The translations under genes and the position numbers were made by a program. 64,000 nt of DNA from Kumtagia yinganensis (GTDB lineage: Bacteria > Pseudomonadota > Alphaproteobacteria > Rhizobiales > Rhizobiaceae), in contig NZ_JBEBMH010000002.1 of the NCBI RefSeq assembly GCF_040081985.1, forward strand, positions 62,001 to 126,000, read 5' to 3'. Shown here piece after piece: positions 41,260 to 50,584 of the stretch (within the stretch, counting starts at the first letter, position 1; every line of letters starts with the position of its first letter). The notes below the pieces were generated by a model. The model was given only the letters and a program-made list of their open reading frames with translations. It had not been told where the DNA came from and searched no databases.

Positions 41260-41410
41260 ATTGGCCCCGATGCTGCTGGTTGCGCCGGGAGAGTAGTGTC
41301 CTGTGCTGCCATCTCAAGGGCCTCACCATGAATTGCCGATGAAACGGCGCAAGGTTTGCTCAACCTTTCGGCGCCTCGGGCGTTGGGCGTCATCAACGAG
41401 GAACGCCACC

Positions 41411-42391
41411 ATGCAGACGGAGCACCCGGCGCACGCCGCCAACGAAGCCCAGAAACAACGCCGGATCCAGAAAGGCGTCGACACCAAGGATGCCGCCAAG
41501 CAGAAAAAACCAGCCAATGGCAGCGCCATGCAGGCAGGTGCGCGAAAATATCCGGAGCCGCCCTTCCCAAAACAGCACCATCCGAAGCCCGGCGAGGAAT
41601 GGAAGATCGAGCCGGCGCCTCTTTACGACGCGCCGTTCTACGTCGGCTCGCGGAAACTGGAGGGCAAAGTGGCGCTGATCACCGGCGGCGATTCCGGCAT
41701 CGGCCGGGCCGTCGCCGTTCTGTTCGCGCGCGAAGGCGCGGACATCGCCATTTCCTACCTGTCGGAGGACAAGGACGCGCAGGAAACGCGGAAGGCGGTC
41801 GAAAAGGAAGGCCGCAAATGCATCCTGCTGCCCGGCGACGTGACCGGGCGGGACTATTGCCGCAAGGCGGTCGCCGAAACGGTCGAGAAATTCGGCCGTA
41901 TCGACGTTCTGGTTAACAATGCCGCCTTCCAGATCCATTCGACCGATTTCGAGGACCTGACCGAAGAGCATTTCGACACGACGCTGAAAACCAATCTATA
42001 CGGCTATTTCCACATGGCGCAGGAGGCCGTGCCGCACATGAAGCCCGGCTCGGCGATCGTCAACACCGGCTCAGTGACCGGCATCGACGGCAGCAAGGAG
42101 CTGGTCGACTATTCGATGACCAAGGGCGGCATCCATGCTTTTACGCGGGCGCTGTCGGGCAACCTGATCGGCAAGGGCATTCGCGTCAACGCGGTAGCGC
42201 CTGGCCCCGTGTGGACGCCGCTCAACCCATCCGAGAAGGAAGCCGAGGACGTGTCGAAATTCGGCGAGAAGACGCCAATGAAACGGCCGGCGCAGCCTGA
42301 AGAGATTGCCCCAGCCTATGTCTTCCTGGCCTCTCCGCACTGCTCGAGCTACATCACCGGCGAGGTGCTGCCGATCATTGGGGGCTACTGA
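41411..42391 (+). CDS. Short-chain dehydrogenase/reductase (general-stress type)
   Basis: A 326-residue SDR with a long Lys/Pro-rich N-terminal extension (about 70 residues) as in stress-related family members such as YhdF/YghA. Cofactor motif GGDSGIGRA, NNAAF, catalytic Ser in NTGSVTGI and the DYSMTKGG Tyr/Lys pair. Oxidoreductase of unknown substrate. GAGGA precedes ATG 41411. Confidence 0.9.
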   Translation: MQTEHPAHAANEAQKQRRIQKGVDTKDAAKQKKPANGSAMQAGARKYPEPPFPKQHHPKPGEEWKIEPAPLYDAPFYVGSRKLEGKVALITGGDSGIGRAVAVLFAREGADIAISYLSEDKDAQETRKAVEKEGRKCILLPGDVTGRDYCRKAVAETVEKFGRIDVLVNNAAFQIHSTDFEDLTEEHFDTTLKTNLYGYFHMAQEAVPHMKPGSAIVNTGSVTGIDGSKELVDYSMTKGGIHAFTRALSGNLIGKGIRVNAVAPGPVWTPLNPSEKEAEDVSKFGEKTPMKRPAQPEEIAPAYVFLASPHCSSYITGEVLPIIGGY

Positions 42392-42451
42392 TCGAGCCGG
42401 TCCAGACGTGACGGCTGGCCGCAAACCGGTCAGCCGTCGCAGCCTCGCGGC

Positions 42452-43867
42452 TCAGTTCACCGTGCTGCCGGTGCCGAGTTCCTCGATGTCGGGCGCTTTC
42501 GGCGTCACACCAATGCGCTTGTTGATCACCACGGTCACCGCCCACAGCACCACGCCGATCGCCAGCAACACGCCGGCGATCGTGTATTGCTCGGGATTGC
42601 GGCCGGTCCACGGGCCGGTCAGGAAACCGCAGGCGATAGCGCCGATGACCGGCAGGATGGTCGGCGCGCGAAAATGCTTGTGGCCCACCGTGTCCTTGCG
42701 CAGCACCAGCACCGCGACATTGACCACCGTGAACACGCACAGAAGCAGCAGCGCCGTGGTGCCGCCGAGCTGCGGCACGCTGCCGACGAAGGTGATCAGC
42801 CCGAAGGCGAGCAGCGTGGTGAAGGCAATCGCGATGTAGGGCGTGTGCCTTGTCGGATGGACCGTGCCGAGCACCGGCGGCAACACGTGCTCGCGGCTCA
42901 TGCCGTAGACCAGCCGGCTTGCCATCAGCATGTTGATCAGCGCGCTGTTGGCGACCGCGAACATGGTGATGAAGGCGAAGATGCCGATCGGAAGATTCGG
43001 CGCGCCGGCCGATACGACCTTCAGCAGCGGCGCCTCGCCCTCTCCCAGTTGCGCCGGCTCCACCAGCGTGACCGCGGAGATCGACACCAGCACATAGATC
43101 AGCCCGGTGATGAGCAGTCCCGCCAGCAGGATTTTTGGGAAAATCCGCACCGGATCCTTGGTTTCCTCGGCCATGTTGACCGAATCCTCGAAGCCGACCA
43201 TGGCGAAGAAGGCGAGCGTGGTGGCGGCGATGACCGGCCAGAACGCGCTGACGCCTTCCGGCGTGTGGAATTCGGTGATGCGCGCCACGTCGCCCTGCCC
43301 CATGCCGATCGCCCACATGCCGATGACGATGACGATCAGCAGGCCGGTGAGCTCAACGCAGGTCAGCACGACATTTGCCTTCACGCTCTCGCCGACGCCG
43401 CGGAAATTCACCACCGCCACAACAGCCATGAAGGCCAGCCCGAGCAGGATGATGCCGGTGCCGCCTTCCAGCCCCAAAGCGAACGCGCTTGAGAAATTCA
43501 CCGCGAAGGCGCGCGACGCCGTGGAGGCCGAGGTAATGCCCGAGCACATCACCGCGAAGGCGACAATGAAGGTGATGAAGTGGATGCCGAACGCCTTGTG
43601 CGTATAGAGCGCCGCGCCCGCCGCGCGCGGATATTTCGTCACCAGTTCGAGGTAGCTGAAGGCGGTGATCAGCGCCACGACGAAGGCCACCAGGAAAGGC
43701 AGCCAGACCACCCCGCCCACCTGCTTGGCCACCTGTCCGGTCAGCGCGTAGATGCCGGTGCCCAGAATGTCGCCGACGATAAACAGCAGGAGCAGCCACG
43801 GTCCCATGACACGGTGCAGGCTGGGTTCCACGGTCGCTGGTTGATGGGAAGCGGTGACGTCGGTCAT
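42452..43867 (-). CDS. APC-superfamily amino acid permease
   Basis: A 471-residue permease with 12 predicted helices; N-terminal MGPWLLLLFIVGDILGTGIYALTG is the family signature. Conserved GFEDSVNMAEETKDP in the middle. It probably imports amino acids or amines by proton symport. GGAGG lies 9 nt before ATG 43867, preferred to a longer start at 43951. Confidence 0.9.
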   Translation of the reverse strand: MTDVTASHQPATVEPSLHRVMGPWLLLLFIVGDILGTGIYALTGQVAKQVGGVVWLPFLVAFVVALITAFSYLELVTKYPRAAGAALYTHKAFGIHFITFIVAFAVMCSGITSASTASRAFAVNFSSAFALGLEGGTGIILLGLAFMAVVAVVNFRGVGESVKANVVLTCVELTGLLIVIVIGMWAIGMGQGDVARITEFHTPEGVSAFWPVIAATTLAFFAMVGFEDSVNMAEETKDPVRIFPKILLAGLLITGLIYVLVSISAVTLVEPAQLGEGEAPLLKVVSAGAPNLPIGIFAFITMFAVANSALINMLMASRLVYGMSREHVLPPVLGTVHPTRHTPYIAIAFTTLLAFGLITFVGSVPQLGGTTALLLLCVFTVVNVAVLVLRKDTVGHKHFRAPTILPVIGAIACGFLTGPWTGRNPEQYTIAGVLLAIGVVLWAVTVVINKRIGVTPKAPDIEELGTGSTVN

Positions 43868-43975
43868 GTAAAAGTGCCTCCATGCGCGATCTGCCTCGCG
43901 CGATGCGCCGGCCTCTCCCGCGGCCGGCCTTGACCACCCCCTTGCGCGCAATGGTTGCGCATCCGGCTACAAATA

Positions 43976-44707
43976 TCAACGACCGGCGAAAGCCTGCATG
44001 TGGAAAGCCTGTACCCTTGCCGGGTAACGATAGGCCGTGCCGTAGGGGCAGGCGTTGCGGTCGAGGCAGCCGCCCTCCATGCAATCCTGTCCTGCCGCCC
44101 CGCGGACGAAACGCAGGCAGCCCTCATGGTCGAAGCCGGCATCCGAATGCGCCCCGACCGGGCAGGCTTTCATGCAAGGCTTTCCAAGACATCCTTCACA
44201 AAGGTGGATCGGTTTCTCAGCCTGTGGGAAATCCAATGCGACATCGAACAGCAACGCGCCGCGATAGGCGTGCCACAACCCGTATTCGGGATGCATCAAT
44301 ATGCCCAGCGGCGACGGCTTCAGCCCCTCCGCCCGCATCGCCCATTGCTGGAACGGCAGATAAGGCCGGTCGGACGGCGACACCGCCCTCGCCCCGAATC
44401 GTTCCGCAACCGCGCCGATCGTCTGGCGCGCCCATGTATCGAGCGGATTGGCAAGGCCAGCCGGCTGTCGCTCCCGCCACGCGAGAAAGTGCGGCCAGGC
44501 GCCGGCACCCGCCTGCCCCACCAGCAGTACAGCCTTCGCTGGCGCGCCGTTCGGTCCGGGCGGAGCGTCTTCATCCGGCAGGAAATCGAAGCCGCCGCGC
44601 GCAATAAGGCCGCAGGTGGACAGCGCGACGGCTATGTCGGCATCGGCCTCGACGACAGTTCCGGCGGGAATGGTGTTTGTGCCCGTTTTGGCCTTCGCTG
44701 GCTCCAT
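43976..44707 (-). CDS. 4Fe-4S protein, epoxyqueuosine-reductase-like C-terminal type
   Basis: A 243-residue iron-sulfur protein. CEGCLGKPCMKACPVGA is a full 4Fe-4S site; another Cys cluster GGCLDRNACPYG follows. It resembles the ferredoxin part of QueG-like or reductive dehalogenase-like proteins without the B12-binding half. Function unknown. Start at 44707 upstream of the divergent RTX gene. Confidence 0.8.
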   Translation of the reverse strand: MEPAKAKTGTNTIPAGTVVEADADIAVALSTCGLIARGGFDFLPDEDAPPGPNGAPAKAVLLVGQAGAGAWPHFLAWRERQPAGLANPLDTWARQTIGAVAERFGARAVSPSDRPYLPFQQWAMRAEGLKPSPLGILMHPEYGLWHAYRGALLFDVALDFPQAEKPIHLCEGCLGKPCMKACPVGAHSDAGFDHEGCLRFVRGAAGQDCMEGGCLDRNACPYGTAYRYPARVQAFHMQAFAGR

Positions 44708-44864
44708 GCCGGCACCCTATGCCGACAAACGCCGCCGCGCCAATGCTTCGTGGATACTTTCGCCATCGCCGGCGGCACAATTCCGATCTGCGCAATCGTG
44801 CTATGCTTTCCAGGATTTGCATTCGTTTCCGACGTTCATTTCGACAGATCGAAGGAGCAGTCTC

Positions 44865-46184
44865 ATGGCATGGCAATTTCCGCAATCGCAGACAGTTACC
44901 GGCGCCAACGCCGTCATCCTCGACGAGGATGGCGAGAGCGTGTTTGTGGCGCGCGAAGTCTACCTCGCCGTGGAAGGTCCAGGATACAACACCATCCGCG
45001 GCACGCTCAGCAACCACCAGGTCGTCATCGCCGGAACGGTTGCCAACGCCAGCAACGACACCATCTCGATCGGAACCAGTTCCGCAATCGAACACAGCTC
45101 CGTCATCACGGTCGAGGAGACCGGACAGGTCCGCAATTTCGAGGCGGGTGCGATCCGCATCAACGGCTATGATATGGGATTGGTGAACCACGGCCTGATC
45201 GAGAGCGCCGGGTTTGCCATCGTCATGAACGGCCAGGCCGCCACCGGCGCGTCCTCCATCGTCAACACCGGGATCATCGACGCCGAAAAGGTAGCCATCT
45301 CCCACGGAGGCAGCGGCACGACCACCGAGACCCTGACCGTCTTCAACACCGGCACGATCAAAGGCGGCGGGGAGTCCTACGACTCGCTGACCATCTGGGT
45401 GGCCAAGGATGAGATCACCAACAACGGCACGATGATCGGCGATGCGTATCTCGGCGGCGGCGACGATCTTTACGATGGCCGCCTCGGCACCATCGACGGC
45501 GACGTCTTCGGCGACGTCGGCAAGGACCGGCTCTATGCAGGCGCCGGCAACGACCGGCTTTTCGGCCAGGACGGCAACGACACGCTGATGGGCGGCGCCG
45601 GCGCCGACTATCTCAGCGGCGGCAGCGGCAGCGACCGGGTATCCTACGCCTCGTCAGGCAAGGCGGTGATCGTCAGCCTTGCCAATCCCGCGATCAACAG
45701 CGGCGACGCCAAGGGCGACACTTTCGTGTCGATCGAGCACCTGAGCGGCTCGAACTACGATGACGCGCTCAACGGCAACGGCGGCAACAATGCCATCAAC
45801 GGCGGCGCCGGCAACGACACCATCAAGGGTTATGCCGGCAATGACACGCTGACCGGCTACAGCGGCGCCGACACGTTTGTCTTCAACACCGCGCTGAATG
45901 CCTCGACCAATGCCGACGCCATCACCGATTTCAGTTTCGCCGCCGACACGATCCAACTCGACGACGCAATCTTCACGGCATTGTCGGCGGGCGTGCTCGC
46001 CGCCGGCGCCTTCCGCTCCAACACGACGGGGCTGGCGCAGGATGCCGACGACCGCATCATCTACGAGAACGATACCGGCGAACTCTACTACGACGCCAAT
46101 GGCAACGCCTCGGGCGACGGCATCCTGTTCGCAAAACTCGGCATCGGTCTCGGGCTCACCAATGCGGATTTCGTGGTGATCTGA
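44865..46184 (+). CDS. RTX calcium-binding secreted protein 1
   Basis: A 439-residue protein without a Sec signal. Residues 1-200 are a beta-helix-like region with Thr/Asn-rich repeats (VVIAGTVANASNDTISIG, IVNTGIIDAEK). Residues about 215-330 are RTX nonapeptides (GAGNDRLFGQDGNDTLMGGAGADYLSGG). The last 100 residues (GADTFVFNTALNASTNADAITDF...) are the C-terminal type I secretion module shared with three others in the window. GGAG precedes ATG 44865. No enzyme motif seen. Confidence 0.88.
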   Translation: MAWQFPQSQTVTGANAVILDEDGESVFVAREVYLAVEGPGYNTIRGTLSNHQVVIAGTVANASNDTISIGTSSAIEHSSVITVEETGQVRNFEAGAIRINGYDMGLVNHGLIESAGFAIVMNGQAATGASSIVNTGIIDAEKVAISHGGSGTTTETLTVFNTGTIKGGGESYDSLTIWVAKDEITNNGTMIGDAYLGGGDDLYDGRLGTIDGDVFGDVGKDRLYAGAGNDRLFGQDGNDTLMGGAGADYLSGGSGSDRVSYASSGKAVIVSLANPAINSGDAKGDTFVSIEHLSGSNYDDALNGNGGNNAINGGAGNDTIKGYAGNDTLTGYSGADTFVFNTALNASTNADAITDFSFAADTIQLDDAIFTALSAGVLAAGAFRSNTTGLAQDADDRIIYENDTGELYYDANGNASGDGILFAKLGIGLGLTNADFVVI

Positions 46185-46409
46185 ACCGGATACCGCAAGG
46201 TACTTGTGGAGCGCGGCTCCGGCGAGATCGCAAAAACCGTATGCATTGGCTGCGAAGCTTCCCGTGATGGCGAAGATTCCGGCAAGCTGGCCGAGCATTT
46301 GTTCAACCTGCGATGCGCCCGGCAAATATCGCTGATTGTATTCGGATAGACAACCGGCCATCCCACACGTAATTGTCGCGCGGGGCATCACTTCCGCGCG
46401 AGGAAATTC

Positions 46410-48329
46410 ATGACCACAACCAATGTGACGACGGCCGAGGCGCATGCGGGTCTTGTCGACCCAAGCAACGCAAAGTGGGCTGGGAACATCACCTATTCCA
46501 TCCCGGGACCGGGAGCCACGTGGTTGGCGGGTTATGGCACGGGCGAGCCGATCGACGCGCAATACGGCACGCTGGACAGCACCCAGGCGGCCAATTTCGG
46601 CGCCGTGATGGCGATCTGGGATTCCTACATCGCGCCATCCATCAGCGAGGTCGACGACGCCACGCCCGGCAACATCAGGGTGGCGTTCACCGACGTGACC
46701 GCCCGGCAAGGCCCGAACATCAGCGCCTCAGCCTATGGCCCGCCGATCGGTCCCGAGGTTCCGGTGCATGGCGACGTGTGGATCGACGAGACGCTCAAGG
46801 GCGCGACCTTCGCGCGCGGCACGTCGCAATTTCAGACGCTGCTGCACGAAGCCGGCCATTCGCTCGGCCTCAAGCATCCGTTCGAGTCGCCCACGCTGCC
46901 GGCCGGCTATGACAGCAAGACCTATACGGTGATGAGCTATACGACCCAGGATTATTTCTACCAATGGTCCTCGGGCGGCGGGAGCATTTTCCTGAACTAT
47001 GCACCCACGGTCGACTTCACCCCGATGGTGCTCGACATCGCCGCCATCCAATCCCTCTACGGCGCCGACAAAACGACCGCCGCAGGCAACACCGTCTATA
47101 CCTTCACCGACACCAGCCTCGACGGCAGGCAGGCGATCTACGACGCCGGCGGAACCGACACGATCGATCTTTCGGCCCTGAGCCGCGGCTCGAAGGTCGA
47201 TCTGCGGCCAGGAGCCTATTCCGACATCGCCTATTACAGCACGGCCGACCAGATCGACGACCTTATCGCCCAGCATGGATCCCAGTTCGCGAGCTTCATC
47301 ACGAATGCGATGAACAATCCCAGCACACCGGCCTATGAGTGGGAAAACAATCTCGGCCTGTCCTTCACGACGGTCATCGAAAACGTCACCGGCAGCAAAT
47401 TCGCCGATGAGCTGACCGGCAACGCCGCAGCCAATGTGCTCAGCAGCGGCGGGGGCGCTGCGGACACTATGCAGGGCCTCGGCGGCAACGACACCTACAG
47501 GGTCTATAATTCGGGCGACATCATCGTCGAAGCCTCGACGCAGGGCACGGCCGACCGCGTCATGGCGGCGGTGGATTATGTATTGGGTGCAAAGGCCTGC
47601 ATCGAATTGTTGACCACAAACGGCACCACCGGCACTTCATCGATCGACCTGACAGGCAACACGCTGAAGCAGACGATCATCGGCAATGCGGGGGCCAACA
47701 TTCTCAACGACGGCGGCAAGGGCGCCGCCGACACCATGCAAGGGCTCGGCGGCAACGATACCTACCGGATCTATAATTCTGGCGACATCATCATCGAAAG
47801 CGCCTCCCAAGGCACGGCCGACCGGGTGGTTTCCGCGGTCGACTACCGGCTCGGCGCCGGCGTCGGCATCGAGATCATGACTACCAACGGTTCGACCGGC
47901 ACATCCAACATCGACCTCGCCGGCAATGCTTTCGCCCAGAAGATCACCGGCAATGCCGGCGACAACCGGCTCGAGGGGCGGGAGGGCAACGACACATTGA
48001 GCGGGCTCGGCGGCAACGACACTTTTGTCTTCAACACAAAACTCGGCGCCTCGAACGTCGACACCATTACCGACTTCAACGTCGCCGACGACCGGCTCCT
48101 GCTGTCGGACGCGATCTTCACCGCGGTGAACACCGGTGTTCTGCTCTCCGGCTACTTCCGGAACAACACCACCGGGCTGGCGCAGGATGCCAACGACCGC
48201 ATCATCTACGAGCGCGACACCGGCGAACTCTACTACGACGCCAACGGCACCGGCTCGGGCGGCGGCATCCTGTTCGCAAAGATCGGCATCGGGCTTGCGC
48301 TTACCTATGCGGATTTCGTCGTGGTCTGA
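46410..48329 (+). CDS. Serralysin-type metalloprotease with RTX region
   Basis: A 639-residue M10B protease. Zinc site HEAGHSLGLKH (H146, E147, H150, H156) with the Met-turn at M175 in VMSYTT. The protease domain ends near residue 270; residues about 325-510 hold two copies of an 85-residue module (TYRVYNSGDIIVEASTQG, IELLTTNGTTG) and GGNDT RTX motifs. The last 100 residues are the shared type I secretion signal. Secreted by an ABC exporter encoded elsewhere; calcium-dependent. Confidence 0.92.
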   Translation: MTTTNVTTAEAHAGLVDPSNAKWAGNITYSIPGPGATWLAGYGTGEPIDAQYGTLDSTQAANFGAVMAIWDSYIAPSISEVDDATPGNIRVAFTDVTARQGPNISASAYGPPIGPEVPVHGDVWIDETLKGATFARGTSQFQTLLHEAGHSLGLKHPFESPTLPAGYDSKTYTVMSYTTQDYFYQWSSGGGSIFLNYAPTVDFTPMVLDIAAIQSLYGADKTTAAGNTVYTFTDTSLDGRQAIYDAGGTDTIDLSALSRGSKVDLRPGAYSDIAYYSTADQIDDLIAQHGSQFASFITNAMNNPSTPAYEWENNLGLSFTTVIENVTGSKFADELTGNAAANVLSSGGGAADTMQGLGGNDTYRVYNSGDIIVEASTQGTADRVMAAVDYVLGAKACIELLTTNGTTGTSSIDLTGNTLKQTIIGNAGANILNDGGKGAADTMQGLGGNDTYRIYNSGDIIIESASQGTADRVVSAVDYRLGAGVGIEIMTTNGSTGTSNIDLAGNAFAQKITGNAGDNRLEGREGNDTLSGLGGNDTFVFNTKLGASNVDTITDFNVADDRLLLSDAIFTAVNTGVLLSGYFRNNTTGLAQDANDRIIYERDTGELYYDANGTGSGGGILFAKIGIGLALTYADFVVV

Positions 48330-48498
48330 TCCGGCCCAATTTCGAGACAGGCGCGGCAATTTCCCCAAATCGAGTTGCGCCAATCGGCGCGACCCGATTC
48401 GGAAATCACGCTCTGTCGGGCGGCGTGTTGAAGGCGCTGCGCCAGACTTCCTTGTGAATGATGTCGGCCACTTTAGCCCGGCCTGAATCGGGCTCCCT

Positions 48499-50073
48499 TC
48501 ACGTGAAGGCGTCGGGCATCGAATTTTTCTTCTGGGCAATGAAGGCGGTCAGCGCCTCGTCGATGACCGGATCGAGATGCGGCGCCTCGTAGTTTTCCAG
48601 CCAGCGGCGGCAAAGTTCGTTGGCCCGCTGCGCGGCGCTCTTTTCGCCCTCGGCCAGCCACTGTTCGTAGGAATTGTTGTCGGCGATCGAGGAGCGGTAG
48701 AACGCCGTCTGGAAATTGGCCTGGGTGTGGTCGCAGCCGAGATAGTGGCTGCCCGGGCCGACCTGGCGGATTGCGTCCATCGCCTGGCCGTTCTCCGACA
48801 GATCGACACCCTCGGCCATCTTCTGCGCCATGCCGAGCTGGTCGACGTCCATCATGAATTTCTCATAGCCCGACGACAGGCCGCCCTCCAGCCAACCGGC
48901 GGCGTGCAGCACGAAGTTGGTGCCGGCAAGCAGCGTCGAGTTCAACGTGTTGGCGCTCTCATAGGCCGCCTGCGCATCGGCGATCTTGGAGGCGCAGAGC
49001 GAGCCGCCGGTGCGGAACGGAAGGCCCAGCCGGCGGGCGAGCTGCGCCGCGCCATACGATACCAGCGACGGCTCCGGCGTGCCGAAGGTCGGCGCGCCCG
49101 ACTGCATCGAGATCGACGAGGCGAAGGTTCCGAACAGCACCGGCGCGCCGGGCCGGATCAACTGCGTCAGCGAGGCGCCGGCCAGCACTTCCGCCAGCAC
49201 CTGGGTCAGCGTGCCGGCCACCGTCACCGGGCTCATCGCGCCGGCCAGGATGAAGGGCGTGACGATGCAGGCCTGGTTGTGCCGCGCGTAAACCTTCAGC
49301 GCCCCCAGCATCGTCTCGTCGAACACCATCGGCGAGTTGGCGTTGATGAGCGAGGTCAGCACCGTGTTGTTCTCGACGAAATCGTCGCCGAACACGATTT
49401 TCGCCATCGCCACCGTGTCCTCGGCGCGCTCCGGCGCGGTCACCGAGCCCATGAACGGCTTGTCCGAATATTTGATGTGCGAATAGACCATGTCGAGGTG
49501 GCGCTTGTTCACCGGCACGTCGACCGGCTCGCACACGGTGCCGCCCGAATGGTGGATCGACGGCGCCATGTAGGCGAGCTTCACGAAGTTGCGGAAATCC
49601 TCGATGGTGGCGTAGCGTCTGACACCGTCAAGGTCGCGCACGAAGGGCGGGCCGTAGACCGGCGCGAACACCGTGCCCTTGCCGCCGATCTCGACATTGC
49701 GCTCAGGGTTGCGCGCATGCTGCGTATAGGTCTTCGGCGCGGTCTTCAGCAGCGCGCGCGGCAGGCCGCGCGGAAAATGCACGCGCTCACCCTTCACATC
49801 GGCGCCGGCCTGCCTGAACAGCTCAAGCGCCTCGGCGTCGTCTCGGAAATCGATGCCGATTTCCTCAAGCACCGTGTCGGCGTTGCGCTCGATCAGCGCC
49901 AGGCCTTCCTCGTCCAGCACCTCATAGAGCGGGATTTTCCGCTTGATATAGCTAAGCTGCGTGCCCGGCCCGCCGCCGGTCCGCGCCGCACGGCGAGCGG
50001 CTGCTCCGCCGCCACGATCGCCTCGCCCCCGCCTGCCGCCGGTTTCCTGCTCGGCCGTCAGGTTCTCGCTCAT
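48499..50073 (-). CDS. MttB-family methyltransferase 2, non-pyrrolysine
   Basis: A 524-residue paralogue of the methyltransferase at 6708. Residues 1-40 are an Arg/Gly-rich tail (GGRRGRGDRGGG). Body blocks CIVTPFILAGAMSPVTVAGTL and SKIADAQAAYESANTL match the superfamily. No in-frame TAG, so non-pyrrolysine. Likely substrates are glycine betaine-type quaternary amines. GAGGA precedes ATG 50073. The corrinoid partner and DUF1638 lie further right, not adjacent. Confidence 0.9.
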   Translation of the reverse strand: MSENLTAEQETGGRRGRGDRGGGAAARRAARTGGGPGTQLSYIKRKIPLYEVLDEEGLALIERNADTVLEEIGIDFRDDAEALELFRQAGADVKGERVHFPRGLPRALLKTAPKTYTQHARNPERNVEIGGKGTVFAPVYGPPFVRDLDGVRRYATIEDFRNFVKLAYMAPSIHHSGGTVCEPVDVPVNKRHLDMVYSHIKYSDKPFMGSVTAPERAEDTVAMAKIVFGDDFVENNTVLTSLINANSPMVFDETMLGALKVYARHNQACIVTPFILAGAMSPVTVAGTLTQVLAEVLAGASLTQLIRPGAPVLFGTFASSISMQSGAPTFGTPEPSLVSYGAAQLARRLGLPFRTGGSLCASKIADAQAAYESANTLNSTLLAGTNFVLHAAGWLEGGLSSGYEKFMMDVDQLGMAQKMAEGVDLSENGQAMDAIRQVGPGSHYLGCDHTQANFQTAFYRSSIADNNSYEQWLAEGEKSAAQRANELCRRWLENYEAPHLDPVIDEALTAFIAQKKNSMPDAFT

Positions 50074-50584
50074 GGTCGTTTCCTCAAAAATTCCGCCACG
50101 GCCGCGTCGTGCGCAGCCTCTTGCCCAAATCGTAGCCAAGCCCAATGCCCGAAACGGCCCGGCAGCGCCAAGCCCTGTCGCAATGAAGACACGGGGCGGA
50201 ACGGGAACGGCGGCCGGCAGGAAATCGCCTCGTGCGCAGCAGCAAAAGAGTTTTCCATTCGGGCCGGGGCGTTCCAGCTTCGCTTCTGCTTGTCCCAGCT
50301 CGACCAAGAGCAATGTCCGTGGCCGCTGGCACGGCGGCCAGAATTTTTAATAAAAGATTCTCTGCACTACTCGCGCGACGATCTGGCAGAGGAGGTCAAG
50401 GCCTTCTTTGTTTTCCGCTCAAGCTGCGATCCGGGCTCGCGTCAGAAACGGATAGATTTAACGCAACGCCCGCGATTCTGACGGCGCATGACGAATGTCT
50501 ATCAGCCGAGATAACCATACTTCATCCATTTAATTGACGGTCCGATCTGGCAGCCATACAGTATGCCAAAGAGGGCTAACCAAT
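50074..50584. other. 511-bp intergenic region, no gene recognised
   Basis: It lies between the divergent MttB-2 and peptidoglycan hydrolase genes and must hold both promoters. Codon use and composition do not support a gene. The right half becomes less GC-rich near the hydrolase start. Confidence 0.6.

Noticed and set aside
48577..50481. Long plus-strand frame opposite MttB-2
   Set aside because: Arg/His-rich shadow; the minus-strand protein is a full MttB homologue with a ribosome site.
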